Assembly: GCA_903895855.1 (NCBI GenBank)
Contig: CAITVN010000132.1
Span: 1 to 64,000 of the forward strand
Direction of reading: 5' to 3'
Origin: Oligoflexia bacterium
GTDB lineage: Bacteria; Bdellovibrionota; UBA1018
DNA: 64,000 bases
Of the stretch, positions 53,328 to 62,974 are shown piece after piece (position 1 is the first letter of the stretch; each line of letters starts with the position of its first letter). Both the position numbers and the translations under genes were made by a program. The notes under the pieces were generated by a model. That model searched no databases, was not told the DNA's origin, and was given only the letters and a program-made list of their open reading frames with translations.

Positions 53328-54872
53328 ATGAAACCTTCAGCCGTACGCTTATCAGTCATCAGTTCAGTCATCAGTCTCATCGGCGCGAGCCAAACTGTTT
53401 TCGCCATGTCAGATGCAGAATTAGACGCCCAATTAGAGATCTTTAAAACCCATACAAAGACCTTCATGAACACATTGCCGCCGAAGCGCGACCTCAATGG
53501 CAACGAGGTGAAGACCCCTCCACTGTTTTCAAAAAAATCGATCTTATCTCGAGACTTCGTCACGCAAAAAGATGCTGTACGAAATAAGCGATTCGATCTC
53601 TTGGCGGGAACCAAAGCCGAAATGCAAGAAAAAGACATCGTTCTTAACCTGATTGATGACCCCAATCTACTCATCAACACGCTTGAGCGAATGGAAACCC
53701 TTCGACTAAAAGGAAAGAAAATGGCCGAATCGCCTTGGTCAGACACTTATTGGCCAATCTATGCAGGCCAAACCGCTAACCGCTACGCCGACGAAGTTCC
53801 TGATAGCGAAAAATGGGAAGAAAACTACAAAAACTTCAAAGATTCTCCTCCTGAACTCATCGTCAAAAAAGCCGAAGCCTCATCTATGGATAACCTCTCT
53901 CCAGCTGAAAAGTATGACCTATTGGTCGGCGACTCTACCTGGGGTTTGACCAAATCGCAGTGGGCCGCAGGCGAAGAGTACGTCAAAAATTCGCCGGAAC
54001 ACAAAGTTGAGACTTGGATGGGCCTTTGCCACGGTTGGAGCCCAGCCGCGATTTCATTGCCGAGACCTAATCAAGCGATCGACTTAGTGGCTGCTGACGG
54101 AAAAACAAAGATCAAATTTTATCCATCTGACATCAAAGCATTAACCACTTTGCTTTGGGCAGAAGCCCAATACCCAACTCAATACATGGGCGGACGCTGC
54201 AACGAAAAAGAGCCAAAACAAGACGAAAATGGACGAATCTTAAGCGAAGAGTGTTTCGATACCAATCCTGGAAGTTGGCACCAATTGATCGTCAACCAGA
54301 TCGGACAATTCAAACGTAGTTTTGTCGTCGACGTCACCTACGACTATGAAGTTTGGAACCAACCGGTTTACGGTTACCGCTACAAGTACTTCAACCCTGA
54401 AACCGGCAAGGCCGTAAAAACTCTGGCCGAAGCCACTGTAAAGATGAGTAACTTTAAATCTGATAAATTTAAGAAATACCGCTCACCTAAAGCCACAAAA
54501 GTGGTCGGAATCGACATGACCATGGGTTATGTGGTCGAAACCCAACCGACACATGCGCTAAAAAATTCGGCCGAAGACGACGTGATCAGAACTGCCGATT
54601 ACATGTATGACTTAGAAATCGATGCCGCCGGAAAAATCATTGGTGGCGAGTGGTATCAGAACGCGCACCCTGACTTTGCTTGGGCACCTGAAAAAGGCGC
54701 ATCGGCGCAATCAGCCGCTGACCCTTACCTAACGGCCGTGTGGAATGGCAAAACGCCCGTGCCCGCTAGCTACGCCAAGTACGCCAAGAAGGTTTCACCT
54801 GCTGGCCAACCCTTGGGCAAAGTCGTGAACACACTGATCACTCTCTCCCACTTAGTACCAACTGGGCAGTAG
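53328..54872 (+). CDS. secreted transglutaminase-elicitor-like protein with a Pep-13-like segment
   Basis: The 514-residue product has a signal peptide (VISSVISLIGASQTVFAMS). The central domain has ETWMGLCHGWSPAAISLPR, with the likely active cysteine C234 followed by His, then NPGSWHQLIVNQIG and HPDFAWAPEKGASA. This order fits the transglutaminase elicitor family known from Phytophthora GP42 and a few bacteria. Residues 342-354 read VWNQPVYGYRYKY. The Phytophthora Pep-13 elicitor is VWNQPVRGFKVYE, so the first six residues are identical and the Trp and Pro needed for plant recognition are kept. If active it would cross-link glutamine and lysine residues outside the cell. Family assignment is from motifs only. 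Confidence 0.7.
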   Translation: MKPSAVRLSVISSVISLIGASQTVFAMSDAELDAQLEIFKTHTKTFMNTLPPKRDLNGNEVKTPPLFSKKSILSRDFVTQKDAVRNKRFDLLAGTKAEMQEKDIVLNLIDDPNLLINTLERMETLRLKGKKMAESPWSDTYWPIYAGQTANRYADEVPDSEKWEENYKNFKDSPPELIVKKAEASSMDNLSPAEKYDLLVGDSTWGLTKSQWAAGEEYVKNSPEHKVETWMGLCHGWSPAAISLPRPNQAIDLVAADGKTKIKFYPSDIKALTTLLWAEAQYPTQYMGGRCNEKEPKQDENGRILSEECFDTNPGSWHQLIVNQIGQFKRSFVVDVTYDYEVWNQPVYGYRYKYFNPETGKAVKTLAEATVKMSNFKSDKFKKYRSPKATKVVGIDMTMGYVVETQPTHALKNSAEDDVIRTADYMYDLEIDAAGKIIGGEWYQNAHPDFAWAPEKGASAQSAADPYLTAVWNGKTPVPASYAKYAKKVSPAGQPLGKVVNTLITLSHLVPTGQ

Positions 54873-55047
54873 GAGCTAGAAACTGACGGTCATTTTGACA
54901 CCAGTGAAAATTTTCGCTGATCTGACTCCGACCACCCCTGGCGGCACCCAGCTCGAATTAGACCTAATTGTTTGATATTATTATTCTATTTTTAAGGTCC
55001 CAAAAAGACACCACATGGTATAGCAATTGCTTATTGCTACGCCGTTG

Positions 55048-57069
55048 ATGGAAAACCAGAAAAATAGTCGCAATATCGCTGCCGAGAATACCAACTCCAG
55101 ATGGGCGCTAATCAAACGCCTGGTTTTGATCGTTCTTGCGGCCTCTGTATTGAGTACCATCCTCATGGCTTTAGAGCTCAATCTTCTTGAGGCTCACTTG
55201 TATGACTTTAGAATGGTCAAGGGGCTACAGTTTGCAGCTGACACCGAAATCGCCCTCATTGCGGTTGACGAGGCCACCACCCAAAGGTCAAACGAACTCA
55301 ACCCATTGCCCATTTCGTTTCACAATCGAATCCTGAATCACATTATCACCGCTAAGCCAAAAGCTATCGGATACCTCACCAACTTCAACCGAATCGCCCA
55401 GATCGACCGCAACGGATTCGATGCTCCAGAAGGCGCTAAGAAATTCGCCACGATTGCAGCCCACGCCTCAGAGGCCGGCATACCCTTCATCATCGGTACC
55501 AATTTCGACGTAACCGGCGAAGTGCTACCACCGTTTCCACTCAGCAAACTTCCGCACGCGCTTGCGGTGATTCATCGCGACGGAAACCTTTTCTCACAAG
55601 ACAAAGTCACCAGAAGAGCCGCCACCTACCTCTATGGTAAACCCACATTTCACCTAGAGCTTGCCGAACGCATGGGACTCATTCAGCCAGACTTTCGCCC
55701 CTTTGGAAATTACCGTGTAGAAGAGATCGACGCAGAGTATTTCTTTTTTCGTTATCATGGTAATCCATCACTCAAAACCAGCGCGCACAAAGTGATCTCT
55801 GCCATTGATCTACTCGAAGGTACGGTTTCACCTGATGCTTTGACTGGTAAAATTGTTTTAGTTGGCTCGATTAACCCCGACGACCCCAATGACTTTTTAA
55901 CCACGCCTTACTCAAAAACTGCGTTTCAGAATCCCAAGCTCACCGTGCATGCAACCATTCTGGATTCTATCATTTCAAACACGGGAATCACCCGCGCACC
56001 CAACTGGCTAAATTGGCTCGCCACTACCATGGTCACTTCGGCTGTCATCTTTTGGGTGCTCATGAGCACACCTCTTTCAGGTGTTTTCGCCACCCTCGGA
56101 TTGTCTCTATTTTTTCTACTGCTCGGCCAAATCCTCTTTTCATTCACCCAAGGCATCTGGATCAGAGAAAGCCAGCCGCTCATCGGAATTTTTGTCGGCT
56201 ATTACCTAGTCGTTCCGTACCGGCTAATCATTGAATACAAAAAGCGATGGGATTTTCAGCGAAAAAATGAAGTTTTAGTTCAAGTCGAAGAATTGAAAAC
56301 CAATTTCATGAACTTGGTTACCCACGACCTCAAAACGCCGGTGGCGCGCATTCAGGGCCTATCAGAAGTCCTTCTAAGAAAAGCAAATGACCGATTGCTT
56401 GAGCGAGACAAAGAGACCATTCAAAATATTTTTTCTTCAACCGAAGAACTCAATCGTTTCATCAATAGTATTCTTGAACTTTCTAAAATCGAATCAAATC
56501 GCCACCTATCACTCAATCTCGAATCGAAAGACATCAATACCATTATCGAGAAAGTGGCTGATGGCTTCAAGGCTCAGGCCCGCGCCAAGCACATCAATCT
56601 AATTTTGAAACTTGAGCCCCTTTTTCCAATCAAAGTAGATTTTAGTTTGATCGTCAAAGTGCTCAATAATGTCACAGACAACGCACTCAAATATAGCCCT
56701 GAAAATTCTGACGTAACCATTGAAACGAGGGAAGTCGATCAGTTCGTCGAAATCTCGATATCTGATCAAGGAATCGGAATGACCGAGGCCGAAAGCGCCC
56801 AGCTGTTTACGCGCTTTTACCGGGCAAAAAATGACTCAACGTCTTCTGTCTCAGGCACCGGTTTAGGCTTATACTTGAGCAAATATTTCATTGAAGCCCA
56901 CCAGGGCAGAATCGATACCGAAACCAGGCCCGGCCATGGCACCACTTTTCGCATCAGACTACCACTTGAACTCGATTTATCTGAAAAACTTTCAACCATG
57001 AATTTTCAAGGATTGAGAACTCATTTACACCAAATGCCTATTAAGAAGAAGGAGAACAAAAATGTTTAG
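55048..57069 (+). CDS. CHASE2-domain sensor histidine kinase
   Basis: The protein (673 residues from ATG 55048; TTG 55027 gives 680) has an N-terminal membrane helix. A periplasmic CHASE2-like sensor (about residues 45-320; LYDFRMVKGLQFAADTEIAL, FHNRILNHII) is followed by about three membrane helices. The kinase core has NLVTHDLKTPVARIQG (phosphorylated His), KVLNNVTDNALKYSPENSDV (N box), DQGIGMTEAE and GTGLGLYLSK. Its end overlaps the response regulator gene by 8 bases, so the two form a pair. The CHASE2 ligand is unknown. Confidence 0.9.
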   Translation: MENQKNSRNIAAENTNSRWALIKRLVLIVLAASVLSTILMALELNLLEAHLYDFRMVKGLQFAADTEIALIAVDEATTQRSNELNPLPISFHNRILNHIITAKPKAIGYLTNFNRIAQIDRNGFDAPEGAKKFATIAAHASEAGIPFIIGTNFDVTGEVLPPFPLSKLPHALAVIHRDGNLFSQDKVTRRAATYLYGKPTFHLELAERMGLIQPDFRPFGNYRVEEIDAEYFFFRYHGNPSLKTSAHKVISAIDLLEGTVSPDALTGKIVLVGSINPDDPNDFLTTPYSKTAFQNPKLTVHATILDSIISNTGITRAPNWLNWLATTMVTSAVIFWVLMSTPLSGVFATLGLSLFFLLLGQILFSFTQGIWIRESQPLIGIFVGYYLVVPYRLIIEYKKRWDFQRKNEVLVQVEELKTNFMNLVTHDLKTPVARIQGLSEVLLRKANDRLLERDKETIQNIFSSTEELNRFINSILELSKIESNRHLSLNLESKDINTIIEKVADGFKAQARAKHINLILKLEPLFPIKVDFSLIVKVLNNVTDNALKYSPENSDVTIETREVDQFVEISISDQGIGMTEAESAQLFTRFYRAKNDSTSSVSGTGLGLYLSKYFIEAHQGRIDTETRPGHGTTFRIRLPLELDLSEKLSTMNFQGLRTHLHQMPIKKKENKNV

Positions 57070-58585
57070 AATATTAGTCGTCGACGATGATGCCGATCTG
57101 AGACTTTCAGTCGCCTCGGCGCTTTCAGAAAACCACTATCACGTTGACCAAGCCCGCGACGGCGAAGAAGGTGTTAACCGCGTGCGCGCTGGTAAATACG
57201 ACCTCGTATTGCTCGACGTTAACATGCCGCGAATGTCGGGTCTTGAGGCCTTGAAAGAAATCAAAAATTACGACCCATCGATCATCGTTGTCATTCTTAC
57301 TGCATTCTCGAACGTTCGCGATGCCGTCGAGGCAACTAAAGAAGGGGCCTACAATTACCTTGAAAAACCGATCAAGGCCGAGAATCTGGTCTACATCATC
57401 GACAAGGCGATCAAAGCGCACAAAATGATTAAAGACATCACTTTGTCGGCGCCCGTGTTTCAGCTTCCTAACGGAACCGAGTTTGTTGGCCAAAGCAACG
57501 AGATGAAGAAAATTTTCAGCGTGATCGACAAACTTGCGCGAGTTGAAACAGCCGTACTCATTCGAGGCGAGAGCGGCACCGGAAAAGAACTTGTCGCCGT
57601 CGCCCTTCACCACAACAGTCCGAGAAAAGAAAATCGATTTGTCACGGTGAACTGTTCAGCGATTCCCGAGAACCTGATCGAAAGCGAATTTTTCGGACAC
57701 GAGAAGGGTGCTTTCACTGGAGCCGATTCACGAAAAATTGGCAAATTTCAATACGCCGACGGCGGCACTCTATTCTTAGATGAAATCGGCGATATTTCGG
57801 CAGCCATGCAAGTAAAGCTTTTGCGGGTGCTGCAAGAAAAACGGTTTACGCCAGTAGGCTCAAACCGCGAAGCCGAAGTCAACGTTCGAATCGTAGCTGC
57901 CACGAACCGAAACCTAGAAGAGATGATCAAAAAAGGTGAATTCAGAGAAGACCTTTTCTATCGACTCAACGTACTGCCTATTCAATTGCCGCCACTTCGT
58001 GAGCGCAAGAATGACGTAGAAATCTTGTCGACCTACTTCATTCAAAAATTCAATCAGCAGCACGGCAAAAACATCACCGGAATTTCAGCTGATGCGATGG
58101 CTCTGCTAAAGGCGCACGCCTGGCCTGGCAATATTCGCGAACTTGAAAATGTTATCGAGCATGCTTTCGTTATTGAGACCACCACTCAAATCACTGTTGA
58201 GAGCTTGCCAGAAACTTTGAACCATCTGGACGCGACCGCGCGAAAGGTGGCCCTAGGCCTGACCCGCTCAGCGAATCTCAATGCCGATTTAGATTTCGAT
58301 GGCGACGAATCAGAGCAATTGATGGCAGCCGGCGCCGAAGACATCATCATCTCACCCGAGGCGATTGATTCAGCACCAGCCATCTTTTCGCTCGACATTG
58401 CAAAGCTCGATTTTCAGGCGAGCAAAGAAGAGTTTGAAAGGCAATTCTTAATCAGCGCCCTAAAAGCGTTCAAAGGAAGAATTAATCAAACTGCAATTCA
58501 CGCGAATATTCCTAAAAAGACACTACTTCGAAAACTAGAAAAATACGGAATCGTCGCTAAAGAGTTCATTCAGCCGAAGAAGTAG
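57062..58585 (+). CDS. sigma-54-dependent response regulator, NtrC family
   Basis: The 507-residue protein has a receiver domain (acceptor D52 in DLVLLDVNMPRM), a central AAA+ domain and a C-terminal Fis-type helix-turn-helix. The AAA+ domain has Walker A GESGTGKELVA and the sigma-54 contact motif GAFTGA, with LFLDEIGDI as Walker B. The HTH reads FKGRINQTAIHANIPKKTLLRKL. A long acidic linker (about residues 400-450) precedes the HTH. It should be phosphorylated by the CHASE2 kinase and activate sigma-54 promoters. It converges with the KimA-like gene with 7 bases between stops. Confidence 0.94.
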   Translation: MFRILVVDDDADLRLSVASALSENHYHVDQARDGEEGVNRVRAGKYDLVLLDVNMPRMSGLEALKEIKNYDPSIIVVILTAFSNVRDAVEATKEGAYNYLEKPIKAENLVYIIDKAIKAHKMIKDITLSAPVFQLPNGTEFVGQSNEMKKIFSVIDKLARVETAVLIRGESGTGKELVAVALHHNSPRKENRFVTVNCSAIPENLIESEFFGHEKGAFTGADSRKIGKFQYADGGTLFLDEIGDISAAMQVKLLRVLQEKRFTPVGSNREAEVNVRIVAATNRNLEEMIKKGEFREDLFYRLNVLPIQLPPLRERKNDVEILSTYFIQKFNQQHGKNITGISADAMALLKAHAWPGNIRELENVIEHAFVIETTTQITVESLPETLNHLDATARKVALGLTRSANLNADLDFDGDESEQLMAAGAEDIIISPEAIDSAPAIFSLDIAKLDFQASKEEFERQFLISALKAFKGRINQTAIHANIPKKTLLRKLEKYGIVAKEFIQPKK

Positions 58586-58592
58586 CAAAAGG

Positions 58593-60428
58593 TCATTTCA
58601 GGTGATACCGAATACTGGTTACCACGACGTTCTTTTTGAACGTTAAGGCCGCACGTAGCAAAAAGGCCGTCTGATTGTGTAGCAAATTTTGCCACCACGA
58701 TGCCGGCACAAACTCGGGAATGATCACGGTGACAATGTCACAGTGTTCAACATCACGCACATCTTCAATGTATTTCAAGATAGGCGAAATGACCGAGCGG
58801 TAAGGTGACTTCAAAACGAAAAGCGGAACCCCCTTCACCCACTTCGACCATTCCCTTTGAACCCAGTCGACTTGCTCGGCATCGAGTTCAACATACAATG
58901 CCCGAACGTCGACCCCGATGGTTCTAGCATATTCTAAGGCATCAAATAGACCTCGATGAATTCCAGATATGGGCAAAACGACCGCATGTTTGACTGGCGA
59001 ATGAATCAGAGCCTTCGCATCAACACCAGCCAGGGTAATCTGCTTTCCGACATCGATGTAGTGCGCCTTTATTATTCTGAAGCCATAGATAAACAATGGA
59101 ATAATGATGATGATGATCCAAGCGCCATGAGAAAATTTCGTTATCGTAAAGACGAGGGTCACTACCCCAGTGGCCAAAGCCCCGGTGGCATTAATAGCCG
59201 ATCTACCCAGCCAGCCCGGCTTGTGTTCAATTAGCCAATGCTTCACCATACCAGTTTGAGAAAGCGTAAAAGATAAAAACACCCCAACAGCATAAAGCGG
59301 AATCAAAGCATGGGTGCTCGCCTGAAATAAGATGATCAAGAGACCTGACAAAGCCCCGAGAATAAGAATGCCATTTGAAAAAACAAGCCGATCGCCCTGA
59401 CTGGCAAACTGCCTAGGTAAGAACCGATCTTGGGCCAGAATCGAGCTCAACCTCGGAAAATCAGCATAACTCGTGTTGGCGGCCAAGATCAAAATTCCCA
59501 TCGTTGAGAACTGAATGAAGTAATACATTCGAGAGGTACCAAAAACCGAGCGAGCCAATTGCGAAATGACTGTTTCGCTCTCAGTCGGAACAATGCCGTG
59601 ATAGTGAGAAAGAAAAGTAATACCAAAAAACATACCCGACAAAATAAAAACCATCACCAGCAGGGTAATGGCAGCATTTCTCGATTCAGGGTGCTGAAAA
59701 ACGGGTATGCCATTACTCACCGCTTCAACCCCAGTCATTGCGGTACAGCCTGACGAAAACGCTCGAAGCAATAAGAACACTGTTAATGGCTTTTGAATCG
59801 CAAGGGTAGAGGGCACAATGTGGGTAAACGTACCGTTCGCCAACTCGTAAGACCCAAGCCCCAGCATCGCGAAAACACCAATGATAAAAGCATAAGTAGG
59901 CAGAGCAAAAATAGTAGCTGATTCCTTGATGCCCCGCAAATTCATCACCGTTAATGCAAAAATAGAAACCAAGCACAGCAAAACATTGTGATACTCAAGA
60001 CTCGGAAACGCCGACGTGAGTGCTGCAATCCCTGCAGCCACACTCACTGCGACCGTTAACACATAATCGGTCAACAGCGCCGCTGCAGCAGTGAGCCCAG
60101 CCCACTCACCAAGATTTTCTCTCGCGACAATGTAAGCCCCTCCACCACTGGGATAGGCATAAATCGTTTGTCGATAAGAAATGTACACAACGACCAATAA
60201 CGTAATAATCGCCAAAGAAATAGGAATAGAATACTGAAGCGCCGCCGCACCGGCCAGCATCAGCACCATCAAAATTTCTTCAGTGGCATAGGCCACCGAG
60301 GAAAGAGCGTCAGAAGAGAATGTGGCTAACGCCTTTTTTTTCGAGAGCCGTTGATGACTAGCTTCAGAATTGGGAATCGGAGTTCCGACCAAAGTACGCT
60401 TGGTGAGCTGAAAGATATTTTCATCCAT
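58593..60428 (-). CDS. kimA: KimA-like potassium transporter (APC superfamily)
   Basis: The 611-residue protein has about 12 membrane helices and a cytoplasmic C-terminal domain of about 150 residues. It matches Bacillus KimA (YdaO) through long remembered stretches: LATFSSDALSSVAYATEEIL, YRQTIYAYPSGGGAYIV, AFSSGCTAMTGVEAVSNGIP, ILAANTSYADFPRL and a C-terminal HNQTAFLLRAAL. KimA imports K+ with protons and is controlled by cyclic di-AMP in Firmicutes. No cyclic di-AMP riboswitch was recognised in the leader, and the second messenger's presence here is unknown. GAGG lies before the ATG. It converges with the response regulator gene. Confidence 0.8.
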   Translation of the reverse strand: MDENIFQLTKRTLVGTPIPNSEASHQRLSKKKALATFSSDALSSVAYATEEILMVLMLAGAAALQYSIPISLAIITLLVVVYISYRQTIYAYPSGGGAYIVARENLGEWAGLTAAAALLTDYVLTVAVSVAAGIAALTSAFPSLEYHNVLLCLVSIFALTVMNLRGIKESATIFALPTYAFIIGVFAMLGLGSYELANGTFTHIVPSTLAIQKPLTVFLLLRAFSSGCTAMTGVEAVSNGIPVFQHPESRNAAITLLVMVFILSGMFFGITFLSHYHGIVPTESETVISQLARSVFGTSRMYYFIQFSTMGILILAANTSYADFPRLSSILAQDRFLPRQFASQGDRLVFSNGILILGALSGLLIILFQASTHALIPLYAVGVFLSFTLSQTGMVKHWLIEHKPGWLGRSAINATGALATGVVTLVFTITKFSHGAWIIIIIIPLFIYGFRIIKAHYIDVGKQITLAGVDAKALIHSPVKHAVVLPISGIHRGLFDALEYARTIGVDVRALYVELDAEQVDWVQREWSKWVKGVPLFVLKSPYRSVISPILKYIEDVRDVEHCDIVTVIIPEFVPASWWQNLLHNQTAFLLRAALTFKKNVVVTSIRYHLK

Positions 60429-60587
60429 GTGAGGTCCTCAGATATAACGGCGGATAATAGATCCAATTATGCCTGAAAGCCATAGCAAAAACTATGACAG
60501 GTGAGAACAAGACAGTCGCTCTAGGTGATTCACAAGAATTTTAGCAACTATTCGATTTTATTATATAAAAGCAGACAAGCTAAGAGG

Positions 60588-61439
60588 CTATTTGATCTCT
60601 TTTGCCAAAGCAGTTTCATCGATTGAAACCTTAGCCGCGGCCTTGAGATTAACCACTGCGGTTTGAACCAACTCAGCTTGATAATCGTTGCGCACGCGCA
60701 ATTCAACTTCATGATACTCAAGCGTCTTGCCAACTTTCTTATCAACGATCTTGATGAGGTGGTAACCAAAACTAGTTTTTACAGGGCCGACGATGTCACC
60801 CTTTTTGCCCCTAAAAGCAGCTTCTTTGAATTCAGGTACCAACGGGGTTTCCCAGTTGATCATACCGAGGTCACCGCGATTATTCTTTGCAGAAGGGTCT
60901 TTCGACTCTTTTTCAGCAATTTCTTGAAAGTCTGCGTACTTGTCTTTTGCTTTCTTTAAGAGTTCTTTTGCGGTCTTCTCATCACTGGCTAGTATGTGCT
61001 GCACTTGCACTTGATCAGTGCTGTAGTGACTCTTGTGCGCTTCAAAATATTTTTTTAGCGACTTCTCAGTGACCTGAGCAGCCAGTTTGTTTTCAAGGTA
61101 TTTATTAGCAAGAAACTGTTTTCTGAACGTCTCCATCGCCTCTTTGTAGTCGCCAGTCTGGTCTATTTTTGCTTTTTCAGCCTCAGAGACCAACAGGTTT
61201 TGATCGATCAAGCGATTGACCAATTCTCGACGATTGTTCACATCTTGAAGGTAAGCCTTTCGTTGCCCTTCATTGAGACTCGAAAGAGAGGCCACGACAT
61301 CTTTGTCGGTAATGACTTTGTCATTCACCTTTGCCAGATCAATAGCAAAAGCCGTTGAGATCATGGCCATGCCGAGTCCCAATAAACCTACTACCAAAAC
61401 CGATGAAGTGTGTTTGTCGATTGCCTGCTTGAAATTCAT
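60588..61439 (-). CDS. parvulin-type peptidyl-prolyl isomerase, PrsA/SurA-like
   Basis: The 283-residue protein starts at ATG 61439 with AGGAGA upstream; the ATG at 61469 is less likely. A signal or anchor helix (VLVVGLLGLGMAMISTAFA) precedes a SurA-type helical N-terminal domain. A parvulin domain (about residues 120-240) has VQHILASDEKTAKELLKKAK, GDLGMINWETPLVPEFKEAAF and SFGYHLIKIVDKK. It catalyses prolyl isomerisation of exported proteins in the periplasm. The small acidic C-terminal tail may be a chaperone arm. It sits between KimA and the QEGLA protein, with its own control region. Confidence 0.85.
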   Translation of the reverse strand: MNFKQAIDKHTSSVLVVGLLGLGMAMISTAFAIDLAKVNDKVITDKDVVASLSSLNEGQRKAYLQDVNNRRELVNRLIDQNLLVSEAEKAKIDQTGDYKEAMETFRKQFLANKYLENKLAAQVTEKSLKKYFEAHKSHYSTDQVQVQHILASDEKTAKELLKKAKDKYADFQEIAEKESKDPSAKNNRGDLGMINWETPLVPEFKEAAFRGKKGDIVGPVKTSFGYHLIKIVDKKVGKTLEYHEVELRVRNDYQAELVQTAVVNLKAAAKVSIDETALAKEIK

Positions 61440-61549
61440 TGAGTGTCTCCTCTTATTCTCGTTCTTCAATCTTTAGCTATGTACCCATTCTCAACCGAAA
61501 ATCTATTTATTCAACTTAAATGATACGTCAAGGGGCTCTAAAGATACTT

Positions 61550-62842
61550 TTAAAGATACTTTTCGAACTGTTTTTCGTAATGGTCCTGCACAATCCTCAG
61601 ATTCACTTGATTCAAAAAGCTCGAAAAACTCATCCAGACAACCAGACCACTCAAATCTTTAAACAAAGCCGGCAGGTACTTCGGAAAATCAACAATTCCC
61701 TCTTTATATTTTTGATACAGTAAGGGGATATCATCAATATTGATCTTACCCACGAACAAAAAGGGTAGCAAATAGGGATGCCCGGCGCGTGTCGCCGAAC
61801 GCATAAAATTGTAATTTTCGATAAACCCCCGACAATAAGAGAGGTCTTTTGTGAATGCAGCTCCCCCAGTCAGAGGCGCCCCTCTGAAAATGCGCTTAGC
61901 ATTCGTGAGCGCATCTTCTTCTGAGTAGCCTTCAGTTCGGTAAAATTCGATTAACTCGAGAATATTGGCGCCTTCTTCTACCTTATCAATACCCAAGATT
62001 CGGTCATTGATGGTTCGCGCTCGCTTCGGATAGGTGCGAAAAGTCATGATCTCCATGATGACTGCCAACCCCTCTTGAGTTGAAGCACACCGTGGTGGCC
62101 CTTTCGCCAGCCATTTCGCCACATGCTGATTAATACCGTTTTGGGTTGTTCCGATATGCACCCACCCCTCATGAACCTCAAGAATATCGACATCTCTCTT
62201 CGAAAACCGACAACCGGCCTTAATTTTAACGACGTCACTGCCCGCCGCCGCATCGGCCACAATTCCGTCTGCAATCTTTGCACGAATATAGTCGTCCTCG
62301 AAATAGTCGGCAAAACGAGAATTCAATTCTTTCACTACATCTTCAGCCTCGAGCTCTTCAGGAAACGAATTGCGAAACCCCCCACTCGATTCAACCCGAC
62401 CTAAGATTCCATAGAGTAACTGACCTAGTTCAACTATCGTGTTGTCATCGCCATAGAAATTGTCTTTGGCTGAACCATACAGTTGCTTACTGATCTCGCC
62501 AAATTCACGAGTGCCTCTGTGCGCAAGCAGGTCAACCACTCGCAAATATTCTTCAACATTCTCATTGAGCAACCTGCCCAGCTCGTCATCGGGGCCCAGT
62601 TCACGCTCAATCTCATGGCTGATTTCTCTAAACTCGCCCCGTTTCAAAGTCGGATCAAAGCCCAGATCGATATTCTCGTAGTACTCTTTGCCAATAATCG
62701 GAATGTCTTTGAACTTCGATTTTCGAAGTTGGGCTTCGATTGAGCTATCCCACTTAATAGAGTCAAGAACTCTGATCGGCTTTTGAGCTTCAATTAATTT
62801 AGTCGAAAGACGGCTGAGTTTCTCTTTATAGGTCGACCACAT
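61550..62842 (-). CDS. QEGLA-motif protein (DUF1704 / MATCAP-like peptidase fold)
   Basis: The 430-residue product has the metallopeptidase-like HEGWVH (residues 224-229) and TQEGLA (255-260). These are the hallmarks of the DUF1704 family, called flavohemoglobin-expression-modulating QEGLA proteins in bacteria. Eukaryotic relatives include the tubulin carboxypeptidase MATCAP, which uses a HExxxH zinc motif. No membrane helix or signal is visible, so it should be cytoplasmic. The bacterial substrate is unknown. It lies upstream of the parvulin gene on the same strand, 110 bases away. Confidence 0.8.
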   Translation of the reverse strand: MWSTYKEKLSRLSTKLIEAQKPIRVLDSIKWDSSIEAQLRKSKFKDIPIIGKEYYENIDLGFDPTLKRGEFREISHEIERELGPDDELGRLLNENVEEYLRVVDLLAHRGTREFGEISKQLYGSAKDNFYGDDNTIVELGQLLYGILGRVESSGGFRNSFPEELEAEDVVKELNSRFADYFEDDYIRAKIADGIVADAAAGSDVVKIKAGCRFSKRDVDILEVHEGWVHIGTTQNGINQHVAKWLAKGPPRCASTQEGLAVIMEIMTFRTYPKRARTINDRILGIDKVEEGANILELIEFYRTEGYSEEDALTNAKRIFRGAPLTGGAAFTKDLSYCRGFIENYNFMRSATRAGHPYLLPFLFVGKINIDDIPLLYQKYKEGIVDFPKYLPALFKDLSGLVVWMSFSSFLNQVNLRIVQDHYEKQFEKYL

Positions 62843-62884
62843 GTACGCTTCAGCCAGTATCTCATGGCCGAAAGTATCTGTCGC

Positions 62885-62926
62885 TAAAAAGTAAACTGCC
62901 CAGAAACGATAGTCGTTGCTGGGCAG
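62885..62926 (-). terminator. intrinsic terminator of the rplM-rpsI operon
   Basis: On the minus strand ACTGCCCAG/CTGGGCAGT (9 bp) extends into an inner AACGA/TCGTT stem with a short loop, followed by TTTACTTTTT. The structure begins about 50 bases after the rpsI stop. Confidence 0.85.
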
Positions 62927-62974
62927 TCTCTTAATGTAAAACTTGTCGCCAAAAGATTGACGAAAATTCTTTGA

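Noticed and set aside
60429-60587. Possible cyclic-di-AMP riboswitch before the KimA-like gene
   Set aside because: The region is too short and AT-rich and shows only small hairpins, such as CATAG/CTATG.
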